8,575 nt of DNA from Phycisphaerae bacterium (GTDB lineage: Bacteria > Planctomycetota > Phycisphaerae > Sedimentisphaerales > Anaerobacaceae): the NCBI GenBank assembly GCA_030602845.1, contig JAUVYZ010000073.1:1-8575 (forward strand). The letters are read 5' to 3'. Below are positions 6,568 to 8,575 of the stretch, piece after piece (positions within the stretch are counted from its first letter, which is position 1; each line of letters begins with the position of its first letter). Made by a program: the position numbers and the translations under genes. Below the pieces are notes generated by a model. It was not told the origin of the DNA. It worked only from the letters and a program-made list of their open reading frames with translations, and did no database searches.

Positions 6568-6600
6568 TTATGCGGAAACCATATATACATAGTTAGGCGG
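6568..6600 (+). repeat. 33-base repeat, copy 2, ahead of second membrane gene
   Basis: Matches 5465-5497 at 29 of 33 positions, with core CGGAAACCATATATACATAG. It ends GTTAGGC (6592-6598), which fits the GTTRRRY recombination core of attC sites, and the next gene starts 29 bases later. A perfect palindrome, TCTCGCGAGA, follows at 6602-6611, between the repeat and the start codon. Confidence 0.7.
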
Positions 6601-6626
6601 TTCTCGCGAGAGATTACATTGTCCCG

Positions 6627-7259
6627 ATGAACTATCGAGAGACAGGCCAGCAACATATGGCACGTAAACTTCCATCACTTTTGACTTTCGTAGTGGGTGT
6701 GGCCCTGGTTGGCGTCGGCAGTGTGAGCATTGTCATGCGCCCGCCGCTCGGGCTTGTTATTCTTCTCTTCGGTGTGGTCTTCTTGGTGATCGGAGGGTTG
6801 ACACTTCTCTTTCACGCAAGCGGTGTGAAGCTGCGAGCGCATCATGTAATCGAAAACGCTGTGGGGCTTTTGTTCATCCTCTTCGCAATGTTCCTTTGGT
6901 TCGGTGACTCCCCCGCTGTTCCGATGACTCTGGTGACGGGGATGGTTTTCCTCGTCCTTGGGTGCTTCCCATGGGCGTACAAGCTGCCGTCGTATGTGGC
7001 GTTGGCTATCGGCGGGACGCTGCTAGCTGCTGCTGGTTTGGCCGGGGTGTACGTTCCTCTAATCATCGGCCGCGGGTTTGTGGACGGCGAGACACCCGGA
7101 TTCTTGATCCATCTGATCAACTTCACGTTAGGTGTGCCCGGTATAGTTCTAATCTTGGCGGGCGTTGCAAGGTTCTTTCGATGGCTCCTATTTAAGACAA
7201 GCACCCAGCTCGAAAACGCGGATGGTAGCAAATCCCTTCTCAAACCCAAACGCCGCTGA
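6627..7259 (+). CDS. Six-helix membrane protein of unknown function (possible cassette gene 2)
   Basis: I do not recognise this 210-residue protein. It is almost wholly hydrophobic, with likely helices near residues 17-37, 40-62, 75-92, 98-115, 122-146 and 160-187, a short basic start and a basic C-terminus (KSLLKPKRR). Glycine-rich helices and very short loops are typical of small integral membrane proteins; there are no catalytic or transport signatures I can name. ATG 6627 has no clear SD; ATG 6657, eleven codons in and just before MARKLPSLL, is a reasonable alternative start. The last codons and the stop overlap a hairpin resembling the right half of an attC site, so the original C-terminus may have been altered by loss of the left half. 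The 33-base repeat lies upstream. Confidence 0.72.
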   Translation: MNYRETGQQHMARKLPSLLTFVVGVALVGVGSVSIVMRPPLGLVILLFGVVFLVIGGLTLLFHASGVKLRAHHVIENAVGLLFILFAMFLWFGDSPAVPMTLVTGMVFLVLGCFPWAYKLPSYVALAIGGTLLAAAGLAGVYVPLIIGRGFVDGETPGFLIHLINFTLGVPGIVLILAGVARFFRWLLFKTSTQLENADGSKSLLKPKRR

Positions 7260-7274
7260 GCTTTGGCGTTAAGC
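7249..7274 (+). other. attC-like right half / hairpin over the gene end
   Basis: AACGCC (7249-7254) pairs with GGCGTT (7265-7270). The sequence also reads CCGCTGAGCTTTGGCGTTAAGC (in pieces: CCGCTGAGC 7253-7261, GTTAAGC 7268-7274), with GTTAAGC fitting GTTRRRY and CCGCTG complementary to CAGCGG in the 6397-6445 site. No RYYYAAC partner is found just upstream, so only a half site is supported. A plain hairpin at the gene end is the alternative; there is no T-run. Confidence 0.3.
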
Positions 7275-7382
7275 GCGGTTCAACGGAATTCAATAGAATA
7301 CACGAAGTTCCCTGCTGATTAGGGGAAAAAGCACACTTTAGAAGAACAGTATGAATCGGCCTTGGCCTCGAACTTTTCGCTC

Positions 7383-7406
7383 GCCCTGTACCATACGGTA
7401 CGGGGC
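7383..7406. repeat. Strong 10-base hairpin
   Basis: GCCCTGTACC (7383-7392) pairs with GGTACGGGGC (7397-7406) around ATAC, all pairs standard except one T-G wobble. It is the most stable short hairpin in this spacer. No T-run follows, so it is not an ordinary terminator. GGTAC recurs nearby at 7424-7428. Confidence 0.55.
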
Positions 7407-7620
7407 TCGGCCTCATAACGACCCGGTACTCTTGCTACGATTCTTCATAATAGTATTCCTTAAAACAGATGTATGGAAATCCCGTTAAGCTGGACACTAA
7501 TCCTCTAAATTGGTTTTCATTATAACCATAACCGACGGTTACGGCAAAGTCTTACTGTGCCCAGTGTATTATTGACAATCCCGGGCAGCGACGAGCCAGA
7601 ACTTTATGGGAGTAAATAAC

Positions 7621-7633
7621 TGCCAAATTGGCA
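7621..7633. repeat. Perfect 13-base inverted repeat
   Basis: TGCCAA and TTGGCA flank a single A. It sits about 145 bases upstream of the clpB start and could be an operator for a dimeric regulator; this is not shown. Confidence 0.35.
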
Positions 7634-7737
7634 CACCGGCAAAAGGCCGAGGAAATTGTAACTGCCTGTTGTTACTACAATTACAATTTTGATTTTTTGG
7701 GCACGCTGTTTGCTGCTTATTAAAGCACCGACAATAT

Positions 7738-7748
7738 CCGATAATCGG
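7738..7748. promoter_or_regulatory. Operator-like inverted repeat in the clpB leader
   Basis: CCGAT-A-ATCGG is a perfect inverted repeat, and with one bulged T the arms extend to AATA on the left and TATT on the right. It ends 30 bases before the clpB ATG, where a repressor site or leader hairpin would affect expression. It does not match CIRCE. Confidence 0.3.
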
Positions 7749-7765
7749 TATTCTGTCTGTATAAA

Positions 7766-7771
7766 TGAGGA
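7766..7771 (+). promoter_or_regulatory. Shine-Dalgarno site of clpB
   Basis: TGAGGA lies seven bases before the ATG at 7779 and fixes that start; the protein then begins MKFDKFTLKAQEAL, as ClpB proteins do. Confidence 0.7.
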
Positions 7772-7778
7772 TTTGGCT

Positions 7779-8575
7779 ATGAAATTCGACAAATTCACCC
7801 TGAAGGCCCAGGAGGCATTAGCGACTGCCCAGCAGATTGCGATGGCTAAATCGCATACTGTTCTGTCGCCATTGCATTTGTTAAGCGCCGTCTGCGACGA
7901 TGACAGCGGCGTTGTGGTTATGGTTTTGAAGAAGATAGGCGCCAATATTTCCCGGCTCAAAGAAATGACAGACAGCGAGCTTGGGCGACTGCCGCAAGGC
8001 AAAAGTAGTAATCAGATTATGCCTGACCCGGCCCTCAATCAGATTGTTCTCGATGCCCAGAACCGGGCCGACGCGATGGGTGACGAATATTTGAGTGTGG
8101 AGCATCTCTTTCTTTCGCTTGCGTCGGTGCAAAGCGATGCGAAAGAGGTTTTACGGCTTAACTCGATTACACCTGAACAGATTGAGAACGCTCTGAAAGA
8201 AATTCGTGGCGGAGAAAAGATAACCGACCAAACTCCGGAAGACAAATACAGAGCGCTGGAGCGTTACGGCATTGACCTTCTGGAGATGGCCCAGAAGGGA
8301 AAGCTCGACCCCGTTATCGGCAGGGACGAAGAAATCCGGCGATGTATGCAGGTCCTCAACCGCCGAACGAAAAATAATCCGGTATTAATCGGCGAGCCGG
8401 GCGTGGGCAAGACCGCAATTGTCGAAGGACTCGCCCAGCGGATAGTTGAAGGTGACGTCCCAACGGGTTTGAAAAATAAAAGAATCATCGCCTTGGATAT
8501 GGGGTCGTTGATAGCGGGAACCAAATTCAGGGGCGAGTTTGAGGACCGGCTCAAAGCCGTGCTCAAGGAGGTCGT
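7779..8575 (+). CDS. clpB: ClpB disaggregase chaperone, 3'-partial
   Basis: The first 265 codons of the AAA+ chaperone ClpB, a cytosolic hexamer that pulls polypeptides out of aggregates with DnaK/DnaJ/GrpE, usually about 860 residues; the frame is open to the window edge. Residues 1-145 are the N-terminal Clp repeat domain (FTLKAQEAL at 6-14 and the second repeat from about 83, with YLSVEHLFL). After the linker, ALERYGIDLLEMAQKGKLDPVIGRDEEIRR (159-188) opens the first ATPase domain, with Walker A GEPGVGKT at 205-212, nearly the same position as in E. coli ClpB. The first pore loop reads TKFRGEFEDR, with phenylalanine (F250) where tyrosine is usual, a mild change. The M-domain that separates ClpB from ClpA/ClpC is outside the window, but the N-terminal half fits ClpB best. 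Good SD at 7766; no clear heat-shock promoter seen. Confidence 0.95.
   Translation, partial: MKFDKFTLKAQEALATAQQIAMAKSHTVLSPLHLLSAVCDDDSGVVVMVLKKIGANISRLKEMTDSELGRLPQGKSSNQIMPDPALNQIVLDAQNRADAMGDEYLSVEHLFLSLASVQSDAKEVLRLNSITPEQIENALKEIRGGEKITDQTPEDKYRALERYGIDLLEMAQKGKLDPVIGRDEEIRRCMQVLNRRTKNNPVLIGEPGVGKTAIVEGLAQRIVEGDVPTGLKNKRIIALDMGSLIAGTKFRGEFEDRLKAVLKEV

Larger units (their letters stand above)
7275..7778. other. Intergenic region upstream of clpB, no convincing gene
   Basis: About 500 bases hold several inverted repeats but no credible gene. Besides the hairpins listed separately, AATTGTAAC (7654-7662) can pair imperfectly with the stretch at 7671-7682, followed by T6 at 7693-7698, a weak terminator-like layout. 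TTGACA at 7572-7577 lacks a -10 at proper spacing. No CIRCE element and no clear sigma-32 promoter were found ahead of clpB. Confidence 0.55.

Noticed and set aside
7272..7295. GGTTCAACGG resembling a tRNA T-arm
   Set aside because: No acceptor, D-arm or anticodon arm could be fitted around it.
7351..7488. Plus-strand 45-codon frame starting MNRPWPRTFRSP
   Set aside because: It spans the strong hairpin, has no SD and no recognisable product.
7572..7577. TTGACA as a -35 box for clpB
   Set aside because: No acceptable -10 lies 16-18 bases downstream, and it is about 200 bases from the start codon.

Overview
The window is bacterial and looks like part of a Planctomycetota chromosome, perhaps of the Phycisphaerae or Sedimentisphaerales type. 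That placement is weak. It rests on the mix of gene families and on a CAAACCCAAT-type decamer array plus hairpin between genes that I recall from assemblies of that group. No rRNA, tRNA or CRISPR was found. Gene ends run off both sides of the window.

Left block (2-4699), metabolic. A sodium:solute symporter whose 5' end lies outside the window is followed 21 bases later by an M24 Xaa-Pro aminopeptidase/prolidase-type enzyme, which suggests one transcript coupling uptake and peptide breakdown. The symporter carries an AT-rich insert of about 125 residues with a cadherin-like strand signature in what should be a periplasmic loop. Converging on this pair, with only 17 bases between the stops, is a minus-strand pair: an ABM-fold monooxygenase (LsrG/YgiN type) followed 31 bases later by an iron-type alcohol dehydrogenase. 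The dehydrogenase contains an in-frame, GC-rich nested inverted repeat that adds about 25 residues, resembling a protein-coding palindromic element.

Middle block (4700-7280), accessory. About 810 bases without a convincing gene hold the decamer array, a terminator-like hairpin and a perfect 14-base palindrome. Then come two plus-strand genes for multi-pass membrane proteins of unknown function. Each is preceded by the same 33-base sequence (29/33 identical) ending in GTTWGGC. The first gene stops inside ACCTAAC, and both genes end in sequence resembling halves of integron attC sites sharing GAGCTTTGG. I read this, tentatively, as two eroded integron gene cassettes without a visible integrase, the first attC being interrupted by a REP-like element bounded by GGGGAC/GTCCCC.

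Right block (7275-8575). About 500 bases without a convincing gene contain several strong inverted repeats. They lead to the start of clpB, the disaggregase AAA+ chaperone, of which 265 codons are visible (N domain and start of the first ATPase domain).
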